DNA of 64,000 nucleotides from Aquimarina macrocephali JAMB N27 (GTDB lineage Bacteria > Bacteroidota > Bacteroidia > Flavobacteriales > Flavobacteriaceae): NCBI RefSeq assembly GCF_000520995.1, contig NZ_JACA01000041.1, forward strand, positions 1-64,000, read 5' to 3'. Shown here piece after piece: positions 1-8,181 of this stretch; position 1 is the first letter of the stretch, and every line of letters starts with the position of its first letter. A model generated the notes under the pieces. That model was given only the letters and a program-made list of their open reading frames with translations, made no database searches and was not told where the DNA came from. A program made the position numbers and the translations under genes.

Positions 1-255
1 GAACATGAGGACGAATATTACACAAGTAATGATGAGTACCATATAGTTGATATACTTCCTGGTGATATGGATTTTTATACCTATAGTGGTTCTTTAACGA
101 CCCCTGCATGTTCAGAAATTGTTACCTGGTATGTTGTTAAACAACCTATCCAGGCATCACATGCACAGTTAGAGCAATTTAAGCATATCATGCATGAAAA
201 TTTCAGACCAGTTCAAGCATTGAATGGAAGAATAGTTCGTTCTAATGATGATTAA
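1..255 (+). CDS. alpha-carbonic anhydrase, C-terminal part (5' end outside window)
   Basis: The frame is open from base 1 and ends at a TAA at 253-255, so about 84 C-terminal residues are visible. They contain the alpha-class carbonic anhydrase signature YSGSLTTPACSE followed by VTWYVV and the terminal RPVQALNGR block, which form the substrate-pocket Thr-Thr segment and the last strands of the fold. The family reversibly hydrates CO2 with a zinc ion; the zinc histidines lie upstream of the window. Bacterial members are usually exported to the periplasm, but the signal peptide cannot be seen here. An alpha rather than beta or gamma class call is firm from these motifs. Confidence 0.9.
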   Translation, partial: EHEDEYYTSNDEYHIVDILPGDMDFYTYSGSLTTPACSEIVTWYVVKQPIQASHAQLEQFKHIMHENFRPVQALNGRIVRSNDD

Positions 256-505
256 AGGTTAAGTTTCCCCATCACTAACCTAAATTGAGAGGAGAGGTTG
301 TCTTTAGAAATAAGGGGAACCTTTTCTTTATGATTAAGATAACGTATACTATTATATTTGTCTCTCTTTCTGCTATTAAGACACAATATAAAGTAGCCTT
401 ACTATTACAATAAATTCATGTTTTTTACGTTAAATTAACATAAAAGATGTTAATTTTTGAATCAAATGTCGTTTTTAAATAAGATTCACTAAATAATTAT
501 ACCCT

Positions 506-1205
506 ATGATTAGTGCTCTTTTCCCCAATAAGCAATATTCATTTATACATGAATCGTTTTTACAATGTATTCCAGATGATGTATTAGAAATAATTGAAGA
601 AAAAAAAAACTGTTCTTAAGCTTAAAAAAGGTCAGGTATTGTTTCATGAAGGATCAATCCCGACTGTGGTATATATACTAAAGCAAGGAAAAGTAAAAAA
701 ATATGCTACTGGGTTAAATGGAAAAGAACATATTTTTCATTTGGTAGGAGAAAATAGAATTCTTGGCCATCATAATATATTATGTAATGAAACCTATTCC
801 CATTCTGCAGCTTGTTTAACAGAATGTACATTTTATTTAATTCCTAAACACATTTTCTTTTCGATCATAGAAAATAATCGAGACATGTTGAATCGTTTAT
901 TACAAAATATTAGTCATGAGTTTGGGGTGTTTTTAAATAATTCTAAGATTCTGGCTCAGCATAGTGTTAGAGAACGAACTGCTTTGTCTATCATAAAACT
1001 GGAAGAATTCTTTAATGAAGAATCAATTATGGACGTGGGAGTTAAATTATCCAGGAAAGACCACAGTAATATAGTGGGAACATCGATTGAGTCTTTAGTT
1101 CGAGTATTGCATGATTTTAAGGAGGAGAGAATTATTGAGATCCAAGAAAATGTAATTATGGTTAAAGACATGGAAAAACTAATAAGTATAACTAACCTCG
1201 TATAA
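506..1205 (+). CDS. Crp/Fnr-family transcriptional regulator, frame interrupted at an A10 tract
   Basis: The downstream frame (from a TTG at 594) encodes a cyclic-nucleotide-binding-type beta-roll (KLKKGQVLFHEGS near its start) and a C-terminal winged helix (about residues 130-200, LSRKDHSNIVGTSIESLVRVL). An ATG at 506 opens another frame encoding a typical family N-terminus (MISALFPNKQYSF... IPDDVLEIIEEKK) that runs into the same A tract at 600-609 and stops at 617. Removing one A joins the two into a protein of about 232 residues, the normal family length. The four Cys of the sensor domain are not in the FNR N-terminal pattern, so an Fe-S sensor is not implied. It converges on the antiporter gene. 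Either a sequencing error, a real mutation, or slippage at the tract could explain the break. Confidence 0.8.
600..609 (+). repeat. A10 homopolymer at the frame break of the Crp/Fnr gene
   Basis: Ten consecutive A bases follow G599. Frame from ATG 506 continues to a stop at 617, while the frame carrying the sensor and DNA-binding domains reads through in another phase. A nine-A version would restore one continuous reading frame. Confidence 0.85.
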
Positions 1206-1223
1206 CAGTGATTTCATGGTTGG

Positions 1224-2465
1224 TTAATCGTATAATTTCTTTACTAATTTCCCTATGCTAAGTCCTTGTATAATAATAGAAAATAGGACTACTACATAAG
1301 TAATATATAATATGATTTCTGAAGAAGGATAATCGGCTAAACTTAATGCCAATGCGATAGAAATCCCACCTCTTAAGCCTCCCCATGTTAATATAGTCAC
1401 CGTTTTTATTGGGTTATTTTCTGAATGTTTCAACAAAGAATAGGGAATAAATACAGAAATGAATCTCGAAATCAATACAATCAGGATAGCTATACTTCCC
1501 AGGATTAAATGATCCAGATCAAATTTTAATAAATGAATGGCTAATCCAATAAGTACAAATAAAATACCATTAAATACATCATCAAGTACTTCCCAAATAT
1601 CATTAAGCATTTTTCTGGTCGGACCTTTATTTGTAGCAATATTTAATTTATTTCCAATGATCATTCCTGCAACTACCATAGCTAATGGACCAGAAACATG
1701 GATGAGGGATGCAAATGCATAACCACCCATTACAATTGCCAGGCTAATCATTACTGCCAATTGAGGATTGTCTTTTACAGATTTGATAGATTGATATCCA
1801 ATAAAACCAAGAAGTCCTCCATATAATATTCCGCCAATAGCTTCTTCAAGAAAAAGCTTGCCTATTTCAGAGGTTATAGAGCCTTCTATAGGGTGCTCTC
1901 CCATTCCCGAAAGAATCAATATTGCAGAGAAAACGACAACCCCAATACCATCATTAAAAAGTGATTCTCCTTCAATTTTAATGCCAAGGCTTTTAGCAAT
2001 ATTCGCCTTTTTAAGAATAGCCATTACTGCTATTGGATCCGTAGGGGAAATCAATGCACCAAATAGTAAGGCATGTAAAAAAGGAAGCTCAAGACCAATT
2101 AATTGTGCAGTTCCAAAGGTTAGTCCACCTACAATAAAGGTTGAGATTAATACACCAAAAGTTGCAAATAGAAGAATGGGCCATTTTTCTTTAGCTAATT
2201 CGTCAATATTTACGTGTAACGCTCCTGCAAAAAGAAGAAAACTTAAAATTCCATCCAAAAGTAAAGATCTAAAATCTGAGTTGGTAACAATGTCACAAAA
2301 AAACTGATAGAATTCTGGGATAATACTTTTGCTAATGGTTATGATTAAGATTGTAGCCAAACTCATCAGCATCAACCCAATAGTAGTAGGTAGTTTGAGC
2401 CACTTATAGTTCACAAAGTTGAAGAAAGCAGCGATAGCAAAAATGATGCTGAAAGATTGTAACAT
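1224..2465 (-). CDS. Na+/H+ (cation:proton) antiporter, CPA1/NhaP type
   Basis: A 413-residue polytopic membrane protein with about 12 hydrophobic segments. It carries CPA1 landmarks: ISPTDPIAV near residue 140, GESLFNDG about 30 residues later (Asp-containing transport site) and WGGLRGGISIALAL near the C-terminus. The family exchanges cytoplasmic Na+ or K+ for protons across the inner membrane. There is no long cytoplasmic C-terminal tail. It lies 18 bases downstream of the 265-residue protein gene on the same strand, so it is probably the last gene of the Rieske cluster transcript, and it converges with the Crp/Fnr gene (18-base gap). An antiporter in a redox cluster could balance pH or sodium, but that link is inference. 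Confidence 0.9.
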   Translation of the reverse strand: MLQSFSIIFAIAAFFNFVNYKWLKLPTTIGLMLMSLATILIITISKSIIPEFYQFFCDIVTNSDFRSLLLDGILSFLLFAGALHVNIDELAKEKWPILLFATFGVLISTFIVGGLTFGTAQLIGLELPFLHALLFGALISPTDPIAVMAILKKANIAKSLGIKIEGESLFNDGIGVVVFSAILILSGMGEHPIEGSITSEIGKLFLEEAIGGILYGGLLGFIGYQSIKSVKDNPQLAVMISLAIVMGGYAFASLIHVSGPLAMVVAGMIIGNKLNIATNKGPTRKMLNDIWEVLDDVFNGILFVLIGLAIHLLKFDLDHLILGSIAILIVLISRFISVFIPYSLLKHSENNPIKTVTILTWGGLRGGISIALALSLADYPSSEIILYITYVVVLFSIIIQGLSIGKLVKKLYD

Positions 2466-2483
2466 GTTTTCTAAGGTTTTATA

Positions 2484-3281
2484 TTAATATATTTTTGAAG
2501 GCCTGTGTAAATCCTTAATGGTATTAACATCAATTCGTAATTGATACCAATCTTCTAATTGTACGATACTACCGGTAAGCAATGATGGTTTTCCGATGTA
2601 GGGTAATATCTTTTTGTTGATAGGATTTCCCTTGAGATCTGTAATCAGATAATATTCTGATATATTATTTTCATCTGTAGTAGCCAACACAGGCGGAATC
2701 CCTCCAGAAATACATAGTACGGCACAGCTTCTATGAATTTTTCCTTTTCCGGGTTTCATCACTCCAAAATAACATTTGGGATCAATGATTTCTCCTTTAA
2801 GTTCCATGTTTTTAACCAATGATTTTATTTCAGGTAATCTTTTTGAATTTGCTTTTTCTATCAATGTTATTTTCTCATCGTTTGTGATTTGCAATAATGT
2901 CTTTCCATTATAGTAGATGAGATTACCTTCAATACTTAGCATACTCCCGGATAATTGAGATACTTCATTTCTTATTTTTTTTAGAAATGGATTAGCACTG
3001 GATTTTCCAAAACCAAGTAGCAGTATATTTTTAAAAGTATCTTCTGCTGTTTTAACTTTTAGCATAGGATAGGGCATTTCATGATAAACCCCCATGATTT
3101 TGGTATTGGTCGTAAGTTCGAATGAGCTGTTCTTAAAAGTATTTTGTGTAAAAGCAAAAGTAACAGCTATGGTTATAAGAGCTAGTATACCAAAGAGTAC
3201 AAAGCTCTTTATTGTTTTTTTTGTTTTTGTAGAAACATGATCAACGTATCCGATGTAAAAATCATCCTCTTTATTTTCCAT
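2484..3281 (-). CDS. membrane-anchored protein with a Cys/His motif, unknown function
   Basis: 265 residues. One N-terminal transmembrane segment at about residues 28-47 leaves most of the protein on the far side of the membrane. The striking feature is a conserved-looking block starting at residue 170, C-x(5)-KPGKGK-x-HRSCAVLC-x(2)-GG-x-PP, with C170, H183, C186 and C190 as candidate metal or redox ligands. I recall similar MKPG...HRxCAxLC blocks in unnamed proteins of other bacteria but cannot assign a family. It lies 11 bases from the ferric-reductase/Rieske gene and 18 bases from the antiporter, all on the minus strand, so it is likely cotranscribed. A periplasmic electron-transfer or cofactor-binding partner is a reasonable guess only. 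Confidence 0.75.
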   Translation of the reverse strand: MENKEDDFYIGYVDHVSTKTKKTIKSFVLFGILALITIAVTFAFTQNTFKNSSFELTTNTKIMGVYHEMPYPMLKVKTAEDTFKNILLLGFGKSSANPFLKKIRNEVSQLSGSMLSIEGNLIYYNGKTLLQITNDEKITLIEKANSKRLPEIKSLVKNMELKGEIIDPKCYFGVMKPGKGKIHRSCAVLCISGGIPPVLATTDENNISEYYLITDLKGNPINKKILPYIGKPSLLTGSIVQLEDWYQLRIDVNTIKDLHRPSKIY

Positions 3282-3292
3282 AAATCTAATGT

Positions 3293-4324
3293 TTAAAAGA
3301 TGATAGGTTCGACCTCGGTTCCTTCTGCAAGGGCTTCTGGTAGAACGTATATTTTATTATTGTCATTTTTAAGTCGATAGGTGGTTATTTTTTCGGTAAA
3401 AGGAGGTGGTGATTGCCCATTGTGAGGTAGGTATTGATATCCATGCCAGGGGCAAGTAACGCATCCATCTACTACTTTTCCTTCGCCAAGAGGGCCGCCT
3501 TGGTGCTTGCATACGTTAGAGATAGCAGATAATTTATTATCGTATTTAAAAACTGCTATTCGTTCTTTGTCTACAATAAATATTTTGGCTCTGTCTTCTG
3601 GTATTTCATCAATATCACATACATATTCCCATCCGTTTTTGATATGTTGAGTTTTAATTTTATCTGCTTTGGTCTCCTTTATTCCGGTTACCAAATGTAA
3701 TGTAGCAATAGTTATAAACCCTAAGCTCATAATAGCAATAGACCCTATTGATGGTTGCTGTTGTAAAGCACCCAGAAAAACATGTAGAATTATCAATCCA
3801 TAGGCTGGATATACCATCATATGTAAGCGTTTCCATGTTTTAGGAGAAAGGTTTTTTAGCCAGAAATCATGACTGGTTGCCGCCATTAGAAATAGAATGA
3901 CCAATGCAAAAAAACCTAATACCTGAAAAGGAAAATTTGCGAGGGAACCATAATCCATATTAGATGTAAAAATGGCATAGATAGGATTTACATTTCCTAA
4001 AGAATGAAATTGAAAAATTGAAAACCCGCCATGAACCATCGCGGCCAAAAACATACTTACTCCCAGATGTCTACGGTTATATAATAAAGGCAAAAATCTG
4101 GAATTTAATCTGGCGAGAGGTCCAATAGCTAATATGATATGCAATAAAGCAATTGCCAATGTCCCAAAAGCTCGTATAATTAATGTTTCTACACTTGTCC
4201 CATTATTAGTGATTATAGTAATTCCTATGAAACATAAAAGATAGATAAGTATACTGATTACGATCCATTTATCATAGATCTTTTTGTTTCGATTCCAAAG
4301 GACTGGTTGATAATTTACTCCCAT
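3293..4324 (-). CDS. ferric reductase-like transmembrane protein fused to a C-terminal Rieske [2Fe-2S] domain
   Basis: 343 residues in two parts. Residues about 20-215 form six membrane helices with paired histidines (for example in AMVHGG, RLHMMVY and ILHVFLG) as in ferric reductase-like/YedZ (MsrQ) heme-binding domains. Residues about 230-343 form a Rieske ferredoxin domain with C272, H274, C291 and H294 (CKHQGGPLGEG and TCPWHGY). The fusion would join a membrane heme pair to a Rieske cluster, a path for moving electrons through or at the inner membrane. Its stop codon lies 11 bases before the next gene, and its start overlaps the upstream stop by one base (TAATG). Donor and acceptor cannot be read from sequence. 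Confidence 0.85.
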   Translation of the reverse strand: MGVNYQPVLWNRNKKIYDKWIVISILIYLLCFIGITIITNNGTSVETLIIRAFGTLAIALLHIILAIGPLARLNSRFLPLLYNRRHLGVSMFLAAMVHGGFSIFQFHSLGNVNPIYAIFTSNMDYGSLANFPFQVLGFFALVILFLMAATSHDFWLKNLSPKTWKRLHMMVYPAYGLIILHVFLGALQQQPSIGSIAIMSLGFITIATLHLVTGIKETKADKIKTQHIKNGWEYVCDIDEIPEDRAKIFIVDKERIAVFKYDNKLSAISNVCKHQGGPLGEGKVVDGCVTCPWHGYQYLPHNGQSPPPFTEKITTYRLKNDNNKIYVLPEALAEGTEVEPIIF

Positions 4325-4731
4325 TATAATTCTATATTAATAATGTCATTTTTCTTTATTTCATCATAAATTCTTATACTTCTAATCTTCTTATCGATTT
4401 CAAAAGTGTATACTCCTTTCTTATTTATGGTTCCTAAATAGGTGTCTTTTTTATGATTAGAAATACCATATATAAGTGATGAAGCACTTTTTATAGGTCT
4501 CTTCAGAATGATTTGAAGCGAGTTGAAGGAACTTTGTTCTTTTATACTGATAAAAAAAATATCGTCTTCTATAATTATACGTTGCCCGGATAGTGTAGGG
4601 GTTAATGATACATCACCATCCGTGAGTAAAGGCTCCTTAATACTCTTAATAGATAAGATGATTAATACTGGCATGATAATGATCAGTAATATCCATATAA
4701 TTTTATGCATTTTTCTTATTCCTGAAGTCAT
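4324..4731 (-). CDS. single-pass membrane protein of unknown function
   Basis: 135 residues with one hydrophobic helix at about 9-28 and a hydrophilic remainder rich in beta-type sequence, probably outside the cytoplasm. I recognise no family. It overlaps the 72-residue gene upstream by four bases (ATGA) and the ferric-reductase/Rieske gene downstream by one base, so it is translationally linked to the Rieske cluster. The position suggests a small accessory or assembly subunit. Confidence 0.7.
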   Translation of the reverse strand: MTSGIRKMHKIIWILLIIIMPVLIILSIKSIKEPLLTDGDVSLTPTLSGQRIIIEDDIFFISIKEQSSFNSLQIILKRPIKSASSLIYGISNHKKDTYLGTINKKGVYTFEIDKKIRSIRIYDEIKKNDIINIEL

Positions 4732-4946
4732 GAGTCGATTCTTGATTTATTAATTATTTTCAAAAGAAGAATAGGCCAAAGACCTATTGCTCCCGGAACC
4801 AGTAATAAACGAACTGTCCATTTACTTTCTGTAATTAATTCATCTAATTGAGAAGCACCTTTGATGAAAAAATAGATTCCGAATAAAAAACCTATTCCAA
4901 AATACACCCCTAAAAAGCTTACTATAATCTGAATTACTATTGTCAT
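4728..4946 (-). CDS. small two-helix membrane protein
   Basis: 72 residues with two hydrophobic helices (about 4-28 and 45-62) around a short charged loop, KGASQLDELITESKW. It lies 2 bases from the thiamine-diphosphate enzyme gene and overlaps the following gene by four bases. No family recognised. Its size and tight coupling suggest a subunit or anchor for a membrane complex built by the neighbouring Rieske proteins. Confidence 0.7.
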   Translation of the reverse strand: MTIVIQIIVSFLGVYFGIGFLFGIYFFIKGASQLDELITESKWTVRLLLVPGAIGLWPILLLKIINKSRIDS

Positions 4947-4948
4947 AA

Positions 4949-6904
4949 CTAAATAAGATTTACATCTGTTATTACTTCAAGAAGAGCAGGGCCATTATGG
5001 TCTCTTAATTTTTCCATAGCAGTAGTTAGATCTTCTAATTTTTCTATTCGTATTCCTAAAGCACCACAATTCTCTGCATATGCAGCAAAACTTGGGTTAT
5101 GGAGTGACGTTTGCCAGACATCTAATTCTGCAGCACGTTGTTCTTTAGAGATTTTACCAAGTTCAGAATTGTTTAATACGATATGCTTAATATTCATATT
5201 GTATTTTACTAATGTCGAAATCTCTGCCAGATATTGTCCCAAACCTCCATCTCCTGATACAGACCATATGGGTCTCTCATGTCCTTGTGCTGCCCATGCA
5301 CCCATAGCGGCGGGTAATGCAAATCCTATGGATCCTAGGTACCCAGACATTAAGATGGATTGGTTTTGAGGTTCAAAATATCTTCCAAATGAGTATGTGT
5401 TATTTCCAACGTCTACGGCAATCACTGCATTTGCAGGAGTTATCTTATTCATTGCATCAAAAACAGCAATAGAGCTTAGTCCTTTACTACTAGAATCTTC
5501 GAGACGACTTTGTTTTTCTTCTTTCCAAAGTTTCCAGCGTTCGTCTATTTCTGGTTTTTGATCTATTGTATTTGTTTTGCCTTTTGTCTTTTCGGTAAGA
5601 ATATCTAGTGTTTCTGAAATTTCTCCCCATAAGGCGGCATCAACTTTATGAAATTTACTTAATGCCATTGGGTCAAAATCTACCTGGATAATAGGTTTTT
5701 TTGGGGTGATACCGGTATGATTAGAAAAAGAAGCTCCAAAGACGATAAGCAGATCACTTTCGTTCATAAACCAGGAAGCAATAGGAGTACCACTTCTACC
5801 TAAAACACCACACCCTAATTCGTGATCATCTGCAATAAGTCCTTTTCCTTTAAATGTAGTAATCACAGGACAATTAAGAGTCTTGGCATAATCAATAATA
5901 CTAGTCATATTAAAACGAGCTCCATGGCCAACAATGATAACGGGTCTTTTTGCCGAAAGAATCATATCACTCGCTCTATTGACCATTTCTTTTGGTGGAG
6001 AAATACCAAAAGTGGTAATTCTGTTTTCTGGAGTTTGTGGTTTTGCGTTACCAGGTTTTTTACTGAAAGCAACTTCATCAGGAAAAGTTAAGTGCGAAAC
6101 ATCTCTTTTAATAAGTGCAGTTTTAACTGCTAATGCCATCAATTCACTATGGTTAGAATTTTGATGAACAGCGTGATTAAATTCTGCTACAGAATCAAAT
6201 GCTTTGGTAAGATCTACTTCCTGAAAAGCTCCGGTGCCAACTACTTGAGTATTTACTTGCCCTGATAGTGCTAATAGCGGCGCACGATCTACTTTAGCAT
6301 CCCACATACCAGTGAACATATTAGTTGCTCCGGGGCCTGCGATTCCAAAACAAGCAGCGGGTTTACCAGTTAGTTTGGCATACCCTGAAGCAGCAAATGC
6401 TGCTGCACCCTCATGGCGAATACCAAAGAAGCGTAATTTACCTTCCTTTTCCTGTCTTCGCATAGCATCTGCAACACCAAGATTACTATGACCTACCATT
6501 CCAAAAACAGTATCTATTCCCCAGTTAACCATGGTTTGAATCATAACATCAGAAACGGTCTCTTCGTGAGCAGGTTCTTCAGGAATACCTACATAAATAG
6601 CATCACCTTCTTCTTTAACATCAAAAGTAGTTACACCGTCATCATAACCTCCGGGAGGAAGTCCTGTACATGGATCAAAATCCCAGCCATGCCAAGGGCA
6701 ACGAAGCAAACCGTTTTCTATAGACCCTTCTCCTAGTGGCCCTCCCTGATGAGGACATCGGTTATCCAATGCAGAGAATTTTCCTTCAAAATGGGTTAGG
6801 CATACACCTTGGTGACCAGCAGTAACGGTTTGAACCCTTCCTTCAGGAAGTTTATCTTTATTACTGAGTACTTTATACCATACTATTTCTTTTTCTGAAG
6901 TCAT
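4949..6904 (-). CDS. Rieske [2Fe-2S] domain fused to a thiamine-diphosphate-dependent enzyme (pyruvate oxidase/acetolactate synthase-like)
   Basis: 651 residues. Residues 1-110 are a Rieske domain with ligands C50, H52, C69 and H72 (RCPHQGG, RCPWHGW). From about 115 a complete ThDP enzyme follows: the Pyr domain with the activating Glu in GIRHEGAAAFAASGYA, a central domain, and the PP domain with the GDG...NN cofactor motif at 551-579. The family decarboxylates or oxidises 2-oxo acids such as pyruvate, and pyruvate oxidases pass electrons on. A covalently attached Rieske centre could take electrons from the ThDP intermediate, but the substrate is unknown. There is no membrane segment, so it is cytosolic. 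It sits mid-operon, 2 bases before the 72-residue gene and 19 after DUF2721. Confidence 0.88.
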   Translation of the reverse strand: MTSEKEIVWYKVLSNKDKLPEGRVQTVTAGHQGVCLTHFEGKFSALDNRCPHQGGPLGEGSIENGLLRCPWHGWDFDPCTGLPPGGYDDGVTTFDVKEEGDAIYVGIPEEPAHEETVSDVMIQTMVNWGIDTVFGMVGHSNLGVADAMRRQEKEGKLRFFGIRHEGAAAFAASGYAKLTGKPAACFGIAGPGATNMFTGMWDAKVDRAPLLALSGQVNTQVVGTGAFQEVDLTKAFDSVAEFNHAVHQNSNHSELMALAVKTALIKRDVSHLTFPDEVAFSKKPGNAKPQTPENRITTFGISPPKEMVNRASDMILSAKRPVIIVGHGARFNMTSIIDYAKTLNCPVITTFKGKGLIADDHELGCGVLGRSGTPIASWFMNESDLLIVFGASFSNHTGITPKKPIIQVDFDPMALSKFHKVDAALWGEISETLDILTEKTKGKTNTIDQKPEIDERWKLWKEEKQSRLEDSSSKGLSSIAVFDAMNKITPANAVIAVDVGNNTYSFGRYFEPQNQSILMSGYLGSIGFALPAAMGAWAAQGHERPIWSVSGDGGLGQYLAEISTLVKYNMNIKHIVLNNSELGKISKEQRAAELDVWQTSLHNPSFAAYAENCGALGIRIEKLEDLTTAMEKLRDHNGPALLEVITDVNLI

Positions 6905-6923
6905 GATCGATTATTTTTAGGTG

Positions 6924-7307
6924 TTAACATTTGTTATTAAATTGATCTTGCCTGATTTTTACCGCTCTAAATGAATATACAATTAGCGCAATCAAACCTA
7001 ATAAAGCACTAATAATGCCTGCTATGGTAATATATATTGCAGAATCAAAACTGGTTTCTACGCTTTTATATACTCCAGAAATTAGTGCAGAGACTACAAA
7101 ACTAGCTACAGCAACATATAAGAAAACCATTGCACTGTTTAATAATTTAAGTTGCCTAAGCTTACGTTTTATGAGAGCTTCCTTGAGTGTTACTTCTACA
7201 ATTAAAGTCTTAATCTCGGTACTGAGATTGACTAATAGATTAGAAGTAGATAATATCAAAAGCCCAATACCTGGTATTATAGTAGCCGGGATATACCAAT
7301 GTTCCAT
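6924..7307 (-). CDS. DUF2721-like membrane protein
   Basis: 127 residues with three hydrophobic helices (about 8-30, 58-80, 90-112) and a charged KRKLRQLKLLN connector after the first. Topology, length and the N-terminal PA-x-IPGIGLLILS segment fit the DUF2721 family, whose function is unknown. It lies 5 bases after the WPHHFD-motif gene and 19 bases before the Rieske/ThDP gene, so it belongs to the same transcript. Confidence 0.7.
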   Translation of the reverse strand: MEHWYIPATIIPGIGLLILSTSNLLVNLSTEIKTLIVEVTLKEALIKRKLRQLKLLNSAMVFLYVAVASFVVSALISGVYKSVETSFDSAIYITIAGIISALLGLIALIVYSFRAVKIRQDQFNNKC

Positions 7308-7312
7308 AGTAT

Positions 7313-8059
7313 TTAATTTTTATAGGCCGTAAATGCTTCTTCAAAAAAGGCAATAACTGTAGCTTTATTTACTCCAGAAATAGGTAAAACAGCACCTTTA
7401 AACCCCTCATTATACCATTTTCCTGTTGTTAATGGTTTGAAATCGGAAGTACCCAGGCTATCATGGCCTTGATACCCACTGATATAGAAATAATAATCAT
7501 TGCACATCGTATCAGGAATGGCAAGTCCTAGACCTATGGCAAGGCCAGATTCGTCTTCTAATGAGGCAAAAGCTCCTGTGTCAAAGTGGTGAGGCCATAT
7601 TCTAATCTCAGAATTTAATAGATTGTTTTGTAAAAATTCCTGGATAGCAGATTTGGATAATTTTCTAAATGCTACCAGTTCTCGTAATCTACTTATATTT
7701 TTCAGCGTATAGATGTAGTCATCTGTTATCGTATAAGGCAGCTCATAATGCAGAGCATAGTTATACGGTGTATTGATATCGCTGTCTTTTGCCATACGTC
7801 TTATCCATTGCAAAACTTCTGCATGCGAAGTACCATCTAATTGCAATGTCTTTGTTAAATTATGACTGTTCCATTCTAAAGCGAAAAGATTATAATTAAG
7901 AGACAATATATCTTTAGATGAATTAAGAGGTCTGGTATATAAAGTTCCTTTCTCTATAGAAAACCCCAGGTTAGTATGGCTATCATCATTTTTCTTTTCT
8001 AGAAAGCTAATCCCCGCAGCTGCCAGATATTGCGCTGCTAAATGCATTTGAGTGGTCAT
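7313..8059 (-). CDS. conserved protein with WPHHFD motif, unknown function
   Basis: 248 residues, no signal peptide or membrane helix, so cytosolic. A distinctive block, WPHHFDTGAF at residue 155 followed by GLAIGLGLAIPD and a YYFYISGY strand, gives paired His plus Asp that could bind metal. DUF5996-like proteins have a comparable HxFD block, but the resemblance is too weak to assign. It is the second gene of the Rieske cluster, separated from the glutamate-synthase-like gene by 122 bases. Function unknown. Confidence 0.7.
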   Translation of the reverse strand: MTTQMHLAAQYLAAAGISFLEKKNDDSHTNLGFSIEKGTLYTRPLNSSKDILSLNYNLFALEWNSHNLTKTLQLDGTSHAEVLQWIRRMAKDSDINTPYNYALHYELPYTITDDYIYTLKNISRLRELVAFRKLSKSAIQEFLQNNLLNSEIRIWPHHFDTGAFASLEDESGLAIGLGLAIPDTMCNDYYFYISGYQGHDSLGTSDFKPLTTGKWYNEGFKGAVLPISGVNKATVIAFFEEAFTAYKN

Positions 8060-8181
8060 GTTTTGTTGATTTATTAGTTTATCAGGTCAATTTGTTTTCA
8101 ATACTTCAGAAATTTTCATTTTTGAAGTAAGGCTTATGTCTACCATTTTATACTGGCGTTTTGATCTGTAATGTTTCAATT

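Noticed and set aside
5169..6736. Several plus-strand open frames over the Rieske/ThDP gene
   Set aside because: They are reading-frame shadows of an unmistakable gene on the minus strand.
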